From NCBI GenBank assembly GCA_038502055.1, contig JAXRKN010000033.1, positions 1,798,001 through 1,862,000 on the forward strand: a stretch of 64,000 nt of DNA, read 5' to 3'. Made by a program: the position numbers and the translations under genes. This DNA is from Tanytarsus gracilentus (Eukaryota > Arthropoda > Insecta > Diptera > Chironomidae). Below, piece by piece: positions 1-13,337 of the stretch. The notes below the pieces were generated by a model. It ran no database searches, was not told the DNA's origin, and worked only from the letters and a program-made list of their open reading frames with translations. Positions within the stretch are counted from its first letter, which is position 1, and every line of letters begins with the position of its first letter.

Positions 1-345
1 CCTTGAAGGACCGTCCCTGAGTGCAAAAATGTCCCTTTTCATACAAATTTTCTCTTTTATGGCTTCATGGGTATCGTTGAACTCGTAATTGGACCAGGAA
101 TCGATTGACACTGACGATTTTTGAGGAATGTCCATCATGGCCGGCCTGGAGTGCCACTAATGTCCATTTTCGAACTTGCTTCTGTTTTTTGCTCGTCTTG
201 CTCAGGAATTGATTGCCTGCGATTTTTGAGAATGTCCTCTGGTCGGCCGGGTGCCACTAATGTCCATTTTTCAGAACTATGGGGTACTAATCTAAGACAG
301 CGGAGCTATTGGAAATGGCAACGCCGTTTGCAGACCCATCTTGTT
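1..345 (-). repeat. Dispersed repeat, copy A (cut by window edge)
   Basis: This stretch is the near-perfect reverse complement of 16165-16575. The segment around 281-340 (GGGGTACTAATC ... AACGCCGTTT) matches 16173-16235 with only a few differences, and 1-80 matches 16495-16575. It contains degenerate internal units with the phrases TGTCCATTTT, GGCCGGCC and GGAATTGATTG, which recur in the third copy at 26080-26460. No transposase or reverse transcriptase reading frame is visible, so it looks like a short non-autonomous element. The small open frame at 121-354 runs through the repeat and is not treated as a gene. The left end lies outside the window. Confidence 0.85.
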
Positions 346-636
346 ATTTTTTAATTTTTTATTCCTATACTAAATAAATACAATTTAGTAAATTGTGTCT
401 AAATTTCTATATTTTAAAAAATCCATCTAATTTAAATTTATCTTTAAAATTTGATTCCGCAATTGAAATTATTTTTCGATAATTTTTAAGTTGAAATTCG
501 CAGAAAAATTATTTCTAAAACTCTTTTTTAGTGTCCACGCCCTAAAATATTATTTTTAATCTATGCAATATTTTGTATTTACTTGTAGAACCCTTTAAAA
601 GGTAAAAGGCCAAAATAAAAAAAAATCTTAAAAATT

Positions 637-3506
637 TTACTTCAACTTAAAAAAAGAATCATTAAGTTTTGATGAAAAACTTGCCAACATTTGATTGTCA
701 GGTATTAGAACGGGAATCATGTACTTGAAGAGCAAATAAAACAGAAATCCATAAATCGCAAGTGTTACGATCAAGTCGAGAATGTACATTCTAAAAATAT
801 ATAAAAAAAATTACAAAAAAAATTGAATAAAAATTTTAATCACTCACATTTTTAACAATCTTCTTGATGAGGGCAAAGTTTCATCGGGTTCTTTTAAAAG
901 ATATCTTCTCGCTCCTAAAATGTTTGTTTTTATCAAGTTCTCAACCCTATCCCTTCCAAAATTATGCATTTCAACATAATATTTCTTCGTTTCGACACTA
1001 TTCACGAGTTTGAAGAGGTAAAGGCAATCGGTGTTATCGAACTCCCATACATTGTTTGCATAGTAATCGAGAACTTCCATTCCTTTCGCCAATCGCTTAT
1101 GGACATGCATCATTCTATAGAGAAGTTAATTAAATTTGATGCATGACAAGTTTGTAAAATATTTTGCCTTACAAAGGTTTAAATCCAAAGCAAGACAGAA
1201 GAGCATCAATGATGAGTGCGGGGATCCAATGCTTGTAAACGGTCCGAATTTTATGTAAAATTGTGCTGCTGGTAAGTTTGCAGGATGGATACCAAAGTAA
1301 AGAGCTAAATGGATATTCTTTTTTGACTACATTTTGACCCATTTCTAAGAGCTCTTTATAGCTGTAATGTCCAATCGTGTTAGATGTTGCAAAATTCAAG
1401 ACATTTCGGTTTTTGTCACTGAAAAAATTTAAATTTAAATAATTTTTGGAATAAATAAAGTCTTAAGATTTTACTTGTTCGCAATATAATTCCATGTTGC
1501 TATCATAATTCCACTCGAACATACATCGACAGGCATGAAATCACCGAAAAACTTTCCATCGCAATGAAGCGTTCTCATCGCACCTCGACCATAGGCAACC
1601 ATCAAACCAGTTAAGCCATTTAAATTGTTTGTCTGTTATAAAATTTAATACAATTTTGGATGATTTAAATTTTTATATGTGCTTACCCATCCTGAAAATA
1701 AATTATGAGAGAAAATGTTATTAAAATTTTTTTTGTTTTTAATTTCGCGCTCCGATAATTATTTAAAATTTACTCACCTTCAATTGGATCGTCTAAAGTT
1801 GATATGATAATGCTCGGTCTGATCAGCAATGCCTTCAAGCCTTTCTTATCCCTCGCTTCGTTCACTAAACCTTCTGATAAAGCTTTTGTGAAAGCATAAG
1901 TGTTCGGATAGAAATCGAGAACTTCTTCTCGGTGCTTTTCTGCTTCCTCTATTGACAAGTTTTCGACAAGTTTGATAATTTTATGAGGATCCTTGGGAGG
2001 CGGATAACTTTTCTCAAAGAGTATTTTTTCCTTAAGGTGACAGTAGCATGTTGATACATAAACGAACATCTTCAAAAAATAACGTGATATTTCGTGTATA
2101 AAACGTGTTCTTCGCAAATAAAACCAAGGCAAGACAAATTGAGATTTTTTTAAAAAAAATATTTGAAAAATAAATTTTAAAAAATTTAAAAAGTTAAAAA
2201 TTTGAAAAAAAAATTTTAATTCTCAATTTTCATGGTCATAAATTAATCGATAAAATTCGCCAGTTTTTTTTTGCGGAATTGATACTCACATCAAGTTTTT
2301 TGCAGTCAAGTGCCAGTTCAATGATCTCTTTCGTACCACGCGTATTAATTTCGACCGCCTTTTTAAGAGCCTTAAATAATTTTTCCTTTAGCATAAATTC
2401 TTCATTTTAATTCTTAAATAAATTTTTTACCTCGTCAAACCGAATTGTTGCACATAGATGATACATAAACGACACATTTTTGATAATAATTTCACGATCA
2501 CTATCAGAAATGCCAGCTCGAAGCAGGCCACAGTCACCATTAATAACGACAAATTTACTCAATATGCTTTCAACACTCATTTGAGTTTTGAGTGTGTCGA
2601 ATAACTGTGAAAATTAGACAAATTTAATCCGTGCCAATAAAAATCAAACATTTTTTTAATGAAATGAAAATTGCATGAAAATGTACATTTTAAGATCAAA
2701 AATTAAAAATTACTTACTGGATCTTCAATCATCTTAATCACCCGATCTTTAGGGTCTAAACCCTTTTTACCTCTTATGAGTAAATAAATTTTTCCTACTT
2801 CAGTGACCCTCAACATTTTTTCTATCAGAACCTTGCCTAAGAACCCAGTCCCTAGAAAGGATAATTCTGTGTTAGTGATAGTGTTTTTGCATACTTTTAT
2901 TTAAATTTAAATACGTCATCGGACTCTTTCATGGTAACTTTAGACTAGACAAAATCATCATTCGCATGTGTGGTTTTTTGCGAAAATTTTAAAGATATTT
3001 AAATTTATTCATTGCTTTTCTACCTTTTTGGAATCACGCACAATTTTAATTTTTTTGCTGAAGATGAAAAATTATGAACTTGATTTCCATCTATCAAAAT
3101 GATAATTTAACATTCTTAGAAATTTTTGGAACAAAAACCAAAAGTATAAATTTCAAACATCGCGAGAAGTCTTTCAGGATTATAAAAAGTTTCACCTTTC
3201 ATCTGTTAAGTCGCATTTAAAGTATAGAAAAAAATGGAACCATTTTGCATAAAAGTTGTTTCGATAAAAAATAGCATAAAATTAGCACAATTTAAATATA
3301 TTTCCTTCCATTTTTTTTATAACCATATGATTTCATGGACATTCGTTGGAAAATTTCAAAAACCTTGATATATTTTTTAATTAATTATAATTTTTAGATT
3401 TTCTAGAATAATTTTTCACTCAAATTAATTCAAACAACTTTTTACCCCCAGTAATAAAAATGTGCCGATCCTTAAAAACTGGCGATATGCGGTCAATTTC
3501 CTCCAT
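637..3506 (-). CDS. Fatty acyl-CoA reductase, paralogue 1
   Basis: Ten coding exons by hand: 3506-3446, 2851-2718, 2604-2431, 2370-2290, 2069-1778, 1691-1687, 1632-1475, 1418-1173, 1114-848, 790-637. They total 1572 nt in frame, 523 aa, normal for insect FARs. These enzymes reduce fatty acyl-CoA to alcohol with NADPH, usually at the ER or peroxisome, for waxes and cuticular lipids. Seen: Rossmann motif TGGTGFLGK at residues 19-27, catalytic YAFTK with Y208 and K212, then the FAR_C (sterile) region with EVLDYYANN and a hydrophobic C-terminal segment. The ATG opens MEEIDRI just before the fold. Two paralogues follow upstream in the same orientation. The odd point is a 5-nt exon needed to keep frame and restore the conserved G-W. 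A minus-strand AATAAA lies near 356-361, at the edge of the repeat. Family call is secure; substrate chain length cannot be told. Confidence 0.93.
1687..1691 (-). other. 5-nt microexon of FAR paralogue 1
   Basis: On the minus strand TTTTCAG precedes and GTAAGC follows the five bases GATGG. The previous exon ends with one base of a codon (GAA G) and the next begins ACAAACAAT. Only inclusion of the five bases gives E-G-W-T-N-N-L-N-G, matching the AGWTDNLNG and PGYIDNING segments that lie within a single exon in the other two paralogues. Reading on from 1778 meets a stop in three codons; skipping the five bases shifts the frame. Flanking introns are 86 and 54 nt. Confidence 0.75.
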
Positions 3507-4585
3507 TTTATTGATTATCTATTTTCTCTGGAACACTTCTTTGAATTTTTTTAATTTTTTTTCTGATCTTCACCAGTCAACGGTTCGCGACGAACTAAAG
3601 TTTTATGAATTTTTCATCATCAAAACCTAATCACTTTTTTTGCGAGTTAAAAATTCAACTTTTATCACACAACAGGTTTGGTTTGCGAAATAAAAAGAGC
3701 AGCAGTCGCATTAAAAGAAACAAACTGTATTGCGTGAAAGGCGTATATTGGAGAGATAAGCATGATACGATGTAAAATTAAAGTGATGTAAGGAGAAGCA
3801 TTCGTGGAGTCAAAGCAAAAAAGTTTAAAGGAAACTTTGTGGCAATGAAATGAGCCGCTTTAGTAAACCTTCAATCCGGTCAATATGTTAGTCAAGGTTG
3901 CAGCACATATGTGGCATAAGGAAACTGGATAGCATTGACGATTGCAGAAGAGAAGGTTCTACGTTCTTTTAATTAACTTAACTTACTTTTTTGCGAGAAC
4001 AATTTGAGCGAATTTTTTTAACCTTTCCAACGCGTTTAGTCTGTCATAACAGTTTAATTATTTTAATTTGATTTTAGTGAAAACAAAATTAATTTAAAAA
4101 TTTAATGAAGATTCTTGAAAAATGTAAAAAAATTCTAGAAACGTTGAAAAAAGTTGTTTGTATAAAATTTGTCTACGTGCTTATTGCGAAAAATTGTTGA
4201 GCTTTTTGCTCGCGTCATAGCAGCTATTAAGAATTAAATAATGACGATGGAAGAACACCAAACAAGATTTCTTCCTTAATTTTGGCGAATATTTTGAAAA
4301 ATACACGCTATTAGTTCTTCAACATCTTGAGTGCACTCATGATTGGCAGGAAAAAAACGGGCAAAATTTACACAGCAAAATTATTTATTGTTCAAATTTG
4401 GTTTCAAATTTCATATACATAATGTTTATATTTTTAAATAAAAGTGCAATAATTTTAAAAATTATCCATCCAAAGTCAATTGATGCTACTTAAATAATTT
4501 TGAATATTAAATATTCTTTATTCAATGAAAAGTAAAAAAAAGTAAAGCCATTCGAAAATTCTCACACTAAAAATCGGCATGATAA
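3507..4585. other. Spacer between FAR paralogues 1 and 2
   Basis: About 1.1 kb of AT-rich sequence holding the promoter side of FAR 1 and the 3' side of FAR 2. No coding exon, RNA gene or repeat was recognised. It includes a relatively GC-richer patch at about 3660-3970 that would fit upstream regulatory DNA of FAR 1, but no specific site can be defended. Confidence 0.4.
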
Positions 4586-6983
4586 TCATGAGAAAATATT
4601 TGTGGTCGAACTGAAAAAGTCTTCTAACGTTTCTTTGGTGAAAAATATTGGCAGAAATTTCTTAATGAGCCAATAAGCCATCCCACCATAGACAAATAGT
4701 TTGCACAGTCTATCAAAAGCCCACATGACAGTCATCATGCGACGTGCAGCCGGGAGCATATCATCCGTTTGTTTCAGTAAGTATCTTCTTCCACCAAGAA
4801 TGCAGTTCTCGAAATATTTGTAGATGTCAACATTTTTTGCATCGATCTTAAACTTTTTAAGCTCAAATTCGTTCATTCGTGATCGAAAAATAATTGCATG
4901 TTTATTATCGAAATCCCATTGATTGTTCGCGTAATATTGAAGCACCTCCATTCCTTTTGCAATTCGTTCGTGCACACGCCATAAGCTGTTAAGAAGAAAT
5001 CGTATAGGTTAAATTAATTTCAAGTTTATTGAACAACAAAATTATAAATTTTCATAAAAGTATAAGGGATGATCACTTTGGAGTGTTTTAAAAAAAATTG
5101 TGCAAAATCATCTCTGGCTTTTTTTTAAATTAAAACCATCCGAAATGCAGACTCATTTCGATTAAATTAGTGATAATAATATTTTCCGCTTAATTTATTG
5201 AAATAACATGAACTCACATTGGTTTAAATCCGAGACAGAATAATAAAGTGTCAATAAGAATTGCAGGAATCCAATGGAACAGAAAAGCTCTAATTTTATG
5301 AACAAACTCATATTTAGTCATTCCTCCGCCGGGATCTGAAGAAAAAATTAAGAATTTATTGATGATAATCATGATTTTTCGTTAGTTGAACAAACTTACA
5401 CCACAGAATTCCATTAATTGGATACGTTTCATTTATCGCTTTCTGTCCCATTGCAAGAATTTCCTCCCAGGTCACGGCAATGTCTTGCGAACTTGTAAAA
5501 TTTACGATGTAGTGTTCCTTGTCACTGTTAAAAAAAAACCGTAGTAATTTATTATCGAAAGAAAGAATTTTGCTAAAAACTTACTCAAACGAAAGATAAT
5601 TCCAAGTGCAAACCATCAAGCCATTAATTGCAATGTCAACAGGAAGAAAATCACCTAATGTTAAAAATATCACAAAGCTAATAAATGCTAATTCGAAATT
5701 ATTGTGCTTCTATAGACTTTATAAATTTTGCAGATTAAAGAACTTTTCCAAAAATTCAAAGCGAAGAATAAATTATTTTTAAAAATCTGTTGAAAGATTC
5801 AATTTTTGTTTTCAAATTCAATTCTTATTAAAATTACCATAACTCTTTTGATCACAATAAATTGTTCTGATAACGCCTTTTCCAGCACCAATCATTAAAC
5901 CAGCTCTAAAAATAGACAAATATTTAATTAACACTTAATGACACATTAAAAATCTACTCACGGTCCATTTAAATTATCGGTCCATCCTGCAATTGGATCG
6001 GCATAAGTTGGAATCACAATCGAAGGTCTCAATATCATTGCTGGCAAATTTTGCTTTACAACCGCCTCATTTACAAGAGCTTCGGCGAGAGCTTTTGTGA
6101 AGGCATAACTATTTGGTAAATTTTTTAAAATATCTTTTGCCATTCCTTCAGCTTCGTTTTCAGTGAGAAGCTCAACAGAGTTAATAATTCTATGAGGATC
6201 GGCTGGAGGGTCATAAGGCTAAAAATAAATTTTTTGCTCATAAATGAAATCTTTAAAATTCTTGATAAATTAAACTTTACCTTTTCAAGCAAGAAAGTTT
6301 CATGGAGATGACAATATGATGTGGACATATATCCAAACATTTCGAGTTTCTCACACTCCAACCCAAGCTTGACGACCTCACGAGTTCCTCTGGCATTAAG
6401 CTCAACCGCTTTCTTCAGTTTCTCATCGAATCTTATCGTTGCCGCAAAATGATACATAAGTGTGCAATTTTTAGCGACAAGATTTCTATCACTCTCCGTC
6501 ATTCCAAGGCCAACCAAAGCGCAATCGCCGGCGATTATGACAATTTTACTTATCATCTGTTCCACGCTCATTTGTTTCTTAACATGGTCAAAAAGCTTTA
6601 AAAGTATAGAAGAAATTTAAATAAATTATGAAAAATTATCTCTAATAAACAGAAAGTTGGCAAATGGCAAAATTTTTTTGAGGTCGAATAGAAAAATTTA
6701 ACATATTTTCAGATTCAAAAACTTACCGGATTTGCAAACATGTCAACCAATCGATCTTTTGGATTTTTTCCTTTTTTTGTTCTCATAAGAAGATAAAGCT
6801 TTGCAAATTTTGTGATTCTAAAGAGTTTTTCAACAAACACCTTGCCCATGAAGCCCGTCCCTATAACAAGTACAATTTTATCATAATCTAGCGCAAAAAT
6901 TTCAATGTCATAATTGTTTACAAACCTCCCGTCAAGAAGATGTGACGATCTGTGAAAATTGGTGTTATGCGATCTTCGTCCAT
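4586..6983 (-). CDS. Fatty acyl-CoA reductase, paralogue 2
   Basis: Nine coding exons: 6983-6926, 6860-6727, 6595-6281, 6218-5962, 5905-5838, 5654-5585, 5524-5400, 5335-5218, 4985-4586. The sum is 1545 nt, 514 aa, in frame throughout. Seen: TGGTGFMGK at residues 18-26, the TIRFDEKLKKAVELN block, YAFTK with Y207 and K211, DPIAGWTDNLNG, and the FAR_C segment with RIAKGMEVLQYYANNQWDFDN, followed by a hydrophobic stretch (LFVYGGMAYWLI) near the C-terminus that probably anchors it to a membrane. The start is the ATG giving MDEDRIT, in the same place as in its neighbours. Exon 3 merges what are separate exons in paralogue 1, while exons 1-3 have the same lengths or phases as paralogue 3, so paralogues 2 and 3 are structurally closer. 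Role as for the family; substrate unknown. Confidence 0.94.
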
Positions 6984-9170
6984 TGTCTTTCAGCTTCAAT
7001 AAACCTTAAAAAATGTGGAGCTCGTTTAATGCTTCATAAAATTAATTTTTTTATTGGTTTAAAATTCATAAATTAAGCGAATATTTTGCTTCAATCTAAA
7101 TTACAGCATTTCATTTCATTCATTGAGGCAGACTTCATTCATGAAAACTACTTCAATGTTTTACGCTGTTATATGAATGTTTTCGTCCGCAATGGAACGT
7201 TTGAAAAGTGAACATCGGTGAACATAAAACTTTTATGCGCAATTTTTCTATGCAAATACGAAGTGCATTACAGGTCAGCATGATTAATAATTTTTTTCCA
7301 GACCGTGTCATGACTCATAAAATGCGTAGTCATTCTTAAAATTATTTACTACCAGTTGATTTAATTAATCATTCATCAGAGATCAAATTTAATAAAAACA
7401 TGTGCATGCAGATTCCAAGTGAACAGCAGGACATTCTCACTTGTAGATTTTTTATAATTTTTGTGTTTTACTTCCATGCAAAAAAAATGTACGTGCAAAT
7501 TTTCACACTTAGGCATATCTTTTGTTTAAACATGCATTAAAATATGCAATTCGATGATTTTGCGATTCGATGAAAAAAAATAAAATTTTGCACTTTTTAA
7601 TCATGGTGTAAAATTACAGAAAATTTCAATTTTGTTCTATCATGAAAATTGAAAAAATTTGTATCATCACTTTTGCATATTTTCCATGCATTAAATTGAA
7701 ATAATAACTAAATACGATTGACTGTGCACTTGAAGAATTTACTTGAACTTATGAGATTAAAGTCGTGACTGGATTTTATTCAATTGCCATCAAGTCACAT
7801 TATTGTTTCTATCATGTGTTTTTCAATTAAATTTTTATATAAATTCTTAAATAAAATTTTTGAACATAAAAATTTGGCCGCATGTCATGCCCACTATTGC
7901 TTTAACGTTTCATTTGAAATATTTACTCAACAGAACAAACACAAATTTTGTTAACAGTTTCAAAAGCTTATATTTAGCCTCAATTTCTCTAGCTTAGATT
8001 CCATTAATTGCAATTTTTCGTGATGGTCATTTCAACATATATTTTTCATATATGGTTAAAGATTAGCAAATAAGAATGAATTTTTGAAAATTGCAGTTTT
8101 TACAACATAAGCTAATTATCAAATTGCATTTTCACTAAAAAAGCAAATGAGGTGTCTAAATACTAAGTCAGATATTTAGTTTGCAGTTGATTTAGCAATA
8201 GCATAAAAATTTATGTGAGTGCAATATAAGAAAAATGCGAGTAAAAGAGAAAAAGAACCAGTCTGACTCTCTTTCGGTCATAAATGTGCAAATTGCACAT
8301 GCATAGCGATGTCTGAGAAATAAGAGGATTTATGTAACTTTTCTCCAATGCACTCCAGTGATCGGTTAAAATGCACTTTACAGTTTCTGAATACAGAAGA
8401 CAAACAAACTGGTTTCGTGTGGACAAAAATTTCTGGAATTGGTTTCATCGCTAAGAAGATGATTCGATGTATGAAAGTGAAAATTTAAAGGGTAAACAGA
8501 CTTTTTTGTGAAATCAATTTTTAATGTCACAGTGCTATTCAAAATATTTATTTTTTAGTAAAAAACTCGTTTAATTTTATTTTTTTAAACATTTTAATTT
8601 CACTCACTTTTAAAATTAGTTTAATTTTTTTTATTAAGTTTATTTTTTAAATTTTTTAAATTGCACTTTCGATTTTTTTTTGCGATATTTTTTATCTACG
8701 CGTGTGATTACGATGAAAGCGAGTTGAAGACTGAAACAAGTAACAATTACGCTGCACTGTTGAACGTGTATGCAGACAAGAAAAAAAACTTCCTTACAGC
8801 TGAGTGGGAAAAACGTGAAAAGTTTCGCTTTCAATTGAAATTCTCTCAATTTTTAACTCTTTTTTTGCACACAAAGTCACAAACGTGTGAATATTTATTA
8901 ATTTGAGAGTTTGTTACCGGTTGAAAGATGACTAATTTTTTTCTCGTCATATTAATTTAGATTAAAAAAAACAATTCGTGTTTTATTGGATTCTTTATTT
9001 ATGGCAAACCAAATTTAAAAAATTATCAATGTAACTTACACCAAAGTTAATTTAAATTGCTTCTAATTAAATTTTAAACTAAAAATTATTTTGGCATAAC
9101 AAAAACTTAAAACTAACACCAAAGTTTAATTTTAAAATTAGCCCCATATTATGTCAAAGTAACATAAAAA
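6984..9170. other. Spacer between FAR paralogues 2 and 3
   Basis: About 2.2 kb of AT-rich DNA without a convincing exon. The open frames at 8211-8426 and on both strands around 8640-8906 lack family similarity and splice context, and look like chance. The upstream part should contain the promoter of paralogue 2 and the lower-quality 3' region of paralogue 3. Nothing else was recognised. Confidence 0.4.
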
Positions 9171-11404
9171 TCAAAGTACAAACAGACAGATGCAAAATAT
9201 AATTTTAATGAGTGTCGTTATGACATTTGCACCGCTGAAGAGTGACAAAATCAATCCGAAGAGCCAGTATGAAAGTCCACCGTAGCAAAATGTCTTGACA
9301 ATCTTATCGACAACGTACATGATCTTCATCACGCGTTGTGCAGCTGGAATTTGACTGTCGGGTGTCTTTAAAATATATCTTCGTGCACCATAAATTCCCT
9401 TTTCATAAAACTCCTCAGGTAAAACTCCACGAGAGTTGACCTTATAGCGGTCTTCTTCCAAATCATTCAATCGCTCACGAAATAGAACCTGCACTCGATT
9501 ATCGAAGTCCCATTGATTGTTGGCTAAAAATAATGAAGAGTTATTAAAGAAACGCAAAAATAATTGCATGCATCGTTACCGTAATATTCCACAACTTCCA
9601 TTCCTTTCTCAATACGCTTCTGGACTTTCATCATACTGTAAAAAAAATTCGAGAGTTGAAATTTAAATAATGTTTGTGTAAAGGGGTGGAAATTTTAATT
9701 TTACATTTTGCTTTTAATTTTTTTCAATTTAAAAAAATTCCACTCCTTGAAATTAAATTTTTATCTCAAGCACTTACAACTTATCGTATCCAAAAAGCCC
9801 TAGGAAGAAGTCGATAATAATGGCAGGAATGTAATGATAGATAACAAATCGTATGTTATGAATCCATCGGTACTTTGTCATGGTGCAGTTTGGGACTAAA
9901 ATGAAAATTAGTTTATTAAAAAAAATTAAATTTAATTTTTTTTCTTACACCACAAAATTTGATTCAATGGACATTTCTCTAAAATTTTAAAGCCAATTTC
10001 AACCATTTGCTGCCATGTGAGTTGAACCTCTTGTGATGATGTAAAATGAATAATGTAGTGTTCGGGATTCCTTAAAAAAGTTAATTAGTTACATCAACTT
10101 TGAAATTCCCTTAAATAATTTTCTCACTTGTACTCTAAATAGTTCCATGTGCACACAAAAATCGCATTGATTGCAATGTCGCAAGGCAAAAAATCGCCAT
10201 AACTCTTTTGATCAACATAAAATGTTCGCACAACTCCCTTGCCACAGGCGATCATCAAGCCAACTATTAATGAGCAACTTAAGTTAAAAAAATATATTGC
10301 GTTAAATTAAATTAAATTACTGGGTCCATTGATGTTGTCGATGTATCCCGGAACTGGATCCCTCCAAGTGGAAACAACAATTGAGGGTCGGAAAATTAAT
10401 GCCGGTAATTTGTGTTTATTTCGCGCTTCAATAATTAAAGCCTCAGCGAGTGATTTTGAAAAGCAATAAGTGTTGGGTAATTGAAGCCGCTGTAAAATTT
10501 TCTCCGAGTTCTTTTCGATATCTTCATCTGACATACTTTCGATGAGCTTAATTATTTCGTGAGGATCGGCTGGCGGGTCGTATGGCTGAAGTGATAATTG
10601 ATAGCGTCAATAAAGTTTTGACAAATTAGCACGTTTTAGATAAACAAGAGATGAAAACTTTGAATTAATTTTTTAAAAAATTATTTTTCTTTCATTTTAA
10701 ATTTTTTTAAACACTTTTGAATAATTTTAGAAAAAAGTTTTTATCCCTTGCATAAAATTCATGTCGCTAACCTTCTCCAATAAAAATGGTACATGGAGGT
10801 GACAATATGCGGTAGACATGTGTCCAAACATTTCCAACTTTTTACACTCGAGCGCAAGCTTTATGACTTCCCTAGTTCCTCTGACATTCATTGTAACCGC
10901 TTTCTTCATCTTCTCATCAAAACGAATTGTCGCGGCGAAATGGTAGAATATTGTGACATTTTCGGTAACTCGTTTACGATCCTCTTCCGACATTTCAAGA
11001 TTTAATTTTTCGCAATCGCCGGTAACGACTTCAAGCTTCGAGAGAATTTGCTCGACTGTCAGCTTTTTCTTCGCAACATCGAAAGCCTAAAAATCATTTT
11101 CAAAAATTAATTTAAAAAATATATTTATTAAAATGTCAGAATTCAAACTCACAGCATCATTGACTAAACTTATCAGTCTCTCTTTCGGTTCTATTCCTTT
11201 TTTGTGTCGAATTAGTAAAATTATTTTTTTAACTTCAGTGACGCGTAAAAGTCTTTCGAGAAATATCTTGCCCATGAACCCGCTCCCTGAAATATTAATT
11301 TAATTAATTAATCGACATTTTTTGCTAATAAATTTAATTTTACCTCCTGTGAGAAAAATTGTTCGATCTTTGAACAACGCTGCCAATCGATCTTCTTCAG
11401 CCAT
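9171..11404 (-). CDS. Fatty acyl-CoA reductase, paralogue 3
   Basis: Nine coding exons: 11404-11344, 11286-11153, 11086-10772, 10585-10321, 10263-10128, 10070-9949, 9895-9778, 9635-9580, 9523-9171. The sum is 1560 nt, 519 aa. Seen: Rossmann motif TGGSGFMGK (residues 19-27, serine in place of the usual threonine), TIRFDEKMKKAV, catalytic YCFSK with Y210 and K214, DPVPGYIDNING, and FAR_C with KRIEKGMEVVEYYANNQWDFDN. The C-terminus is hydrophobic (FCYGGLSYWLFGLILSLF and a last stretch rich in I, F and L), consistent with membrane anchoring. The start MAEEDRL aligns with the other two. It is the most upstream gene of the tandem array, and its 5' side faces the channel gene across 2.2 kb. The family is sure; physiological alcohol product is not deducible. 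Confidence 0.94.
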
Positions 11405-13337
11405 TTTTGGGCGACTAAAGTTGAAAAGAAAATTTTATTATTTATTTGTTCCTTTATGTAAAATCTGTGAGTTTTAGCAGTTCGCGTGTTAAAAAAATTG
11501 TTTCACTTTGTTTTCAAAATGTTAATTAATTAGCGATGAGATTATGCAGTGAGCAAGCAGACCGTTTAAAAGTGAAGAGACCTGTCCTACAACTTTCCTA
11601 ATCATAACGCACTCGATCGCTCTGTTATTATTGTCGGAGGTCAAGGAAAATCTTACCAGCATGTGTGAATGAAAATGAACAAAAATAAAACTTGAAATAT
11701 TTTTTGAATATGTTTTATATGGAAATTAAGCTTATGATACACGTCTTAGAGCGGCTGGAAGCTACTACGAGCATGCATCACCAACTTGTGTCTGCTCATC
11801 TTCGTCAGTGTGGAACACGATAAACTTGTAAATCACGTTTTTATATTTTAGACATTTTTGTTACTTTTTTAGTGATTCCTAAATGCATCTTTTATAGCTC
11901 CGTGGCATGCAAATTTTTTGGATGTGTGAAACAGCGTGGGTAAAAATTTGTGAATCATTCTTTTGTCGCATTTTGTTGTTATTGAATTTCATTGATGATT
12001 TATAAACAAAATTTGTAGGAGATTCAAAAATTTCAATTTATTTGATTAATTTTAAAATTCAAATTCACATTTTGCTTTAAAACTTTTTTAAAAATTCCAA
12101 AATGTTAAAGTCGTTGGGACCAGCTGGATTTCAATAGACTTAACATTAACGAATCATCCAAAACTAACAAGCAAAAAATATTTTCCTCTTATTTTTTTCC
12201 AATAAATTATTGATTAATTTGCAGCATTTTTCTCTTGATTAAGTTTTGTAACTTTAACCAGTTTGATTAGAGAAATAATCAAATAATATTTTTAATCAGA
12301 AATGTTGAGAAAAATAAAAAAATTTGCATCCTCTTCATAATTGTGCAAATTAAGATATCACATTAATCTAAACTGCCATCAAATGTTTTTAAATTTATAA
12401 AAATTTTAATAAAAGTTTCGCGTTCTGTTCTTAAAAACTCGATGTGAGTTAAAATGGAACTTGAGACATTTCGTTAGACAAAAAGGTTTCAAATATTTTT
12501 ATTCAAATGAGATTTTTATTAGTCCCTTTGGATTTTAAGCTTTCAGGTTACAACACGTGTCTCTCTGAAAATTTCTTTATAAAAATTTGATAAAAATCAA
12601 CAACTGTAAAACTTTTTTCTCATGTTCATTAATATTTTAAAACTTTTTCACAAAAAAATAAAATATTTTGTTTTTCAATCCAAATTTGAAGAACACAAAA
12701 CAGATTTAAGCAAGATTTATTATTTCAACCCCAAATTTTTTGCTATTGACAACTCTCGGAGTATGAAGTGCTTTTAAAAAAGTTCCAGCGAGTCTCATAA
12801 ATCAAAAGTAGCTGCTGAATTTTTAATGCATACACAGCATGAACTTTTCCTTCGCACGCATCATTGACACATCTTTTTTTTGTGACTGATGATGCCTAGA
12901 GAAATTGTTACGATTTTTTTCTCTGTTAAAGCCCTTTAATAGATTGCGTAATTTCACGGGTTTCATTTGAAAATTTGGTTATATTTTTTTTTAATTGTTT
13001 TTTGGTCGGTATATTAAAATTTAATTCACTTTACTTTTTAAACTTTTGCAGCCAATTTTTTTAAAATTTTTTTTAAATAAAATCAACGACTCAAATGCGC
13101 GCGTACGATCAAGATGAGAGACAAAACTAAACTAAATGCGAGAGAGCGAAGATACACTAGTTGAAAAGAGGTTTCGATTTGCATTTTTATTGTGTTGTAT
13201 ATCAACTTTTTTCGGTTGATGACCACAAGAAACACATGGTGAAAATGTCTCCAAAAAAAGAGAAGAAAAAGAAGTTTGTTAATAATTAGAAATTAAACAT
13301 TTTTCAAGAGTAAAGCAAAAAATCAAATCGCGCATAG
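11405..13337. other. Spacer upstream of FAR 3
   Basis: About 1.9 kb of AT-rich intergenic DNA between the divergent FAR 3 and channel genes. No exon, RNA gene or repeat was recognised apart from homopolymer runs. It must hold the promoter of FAR 3 near 11405-11700; no site was defined. Confidence 0.4.
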
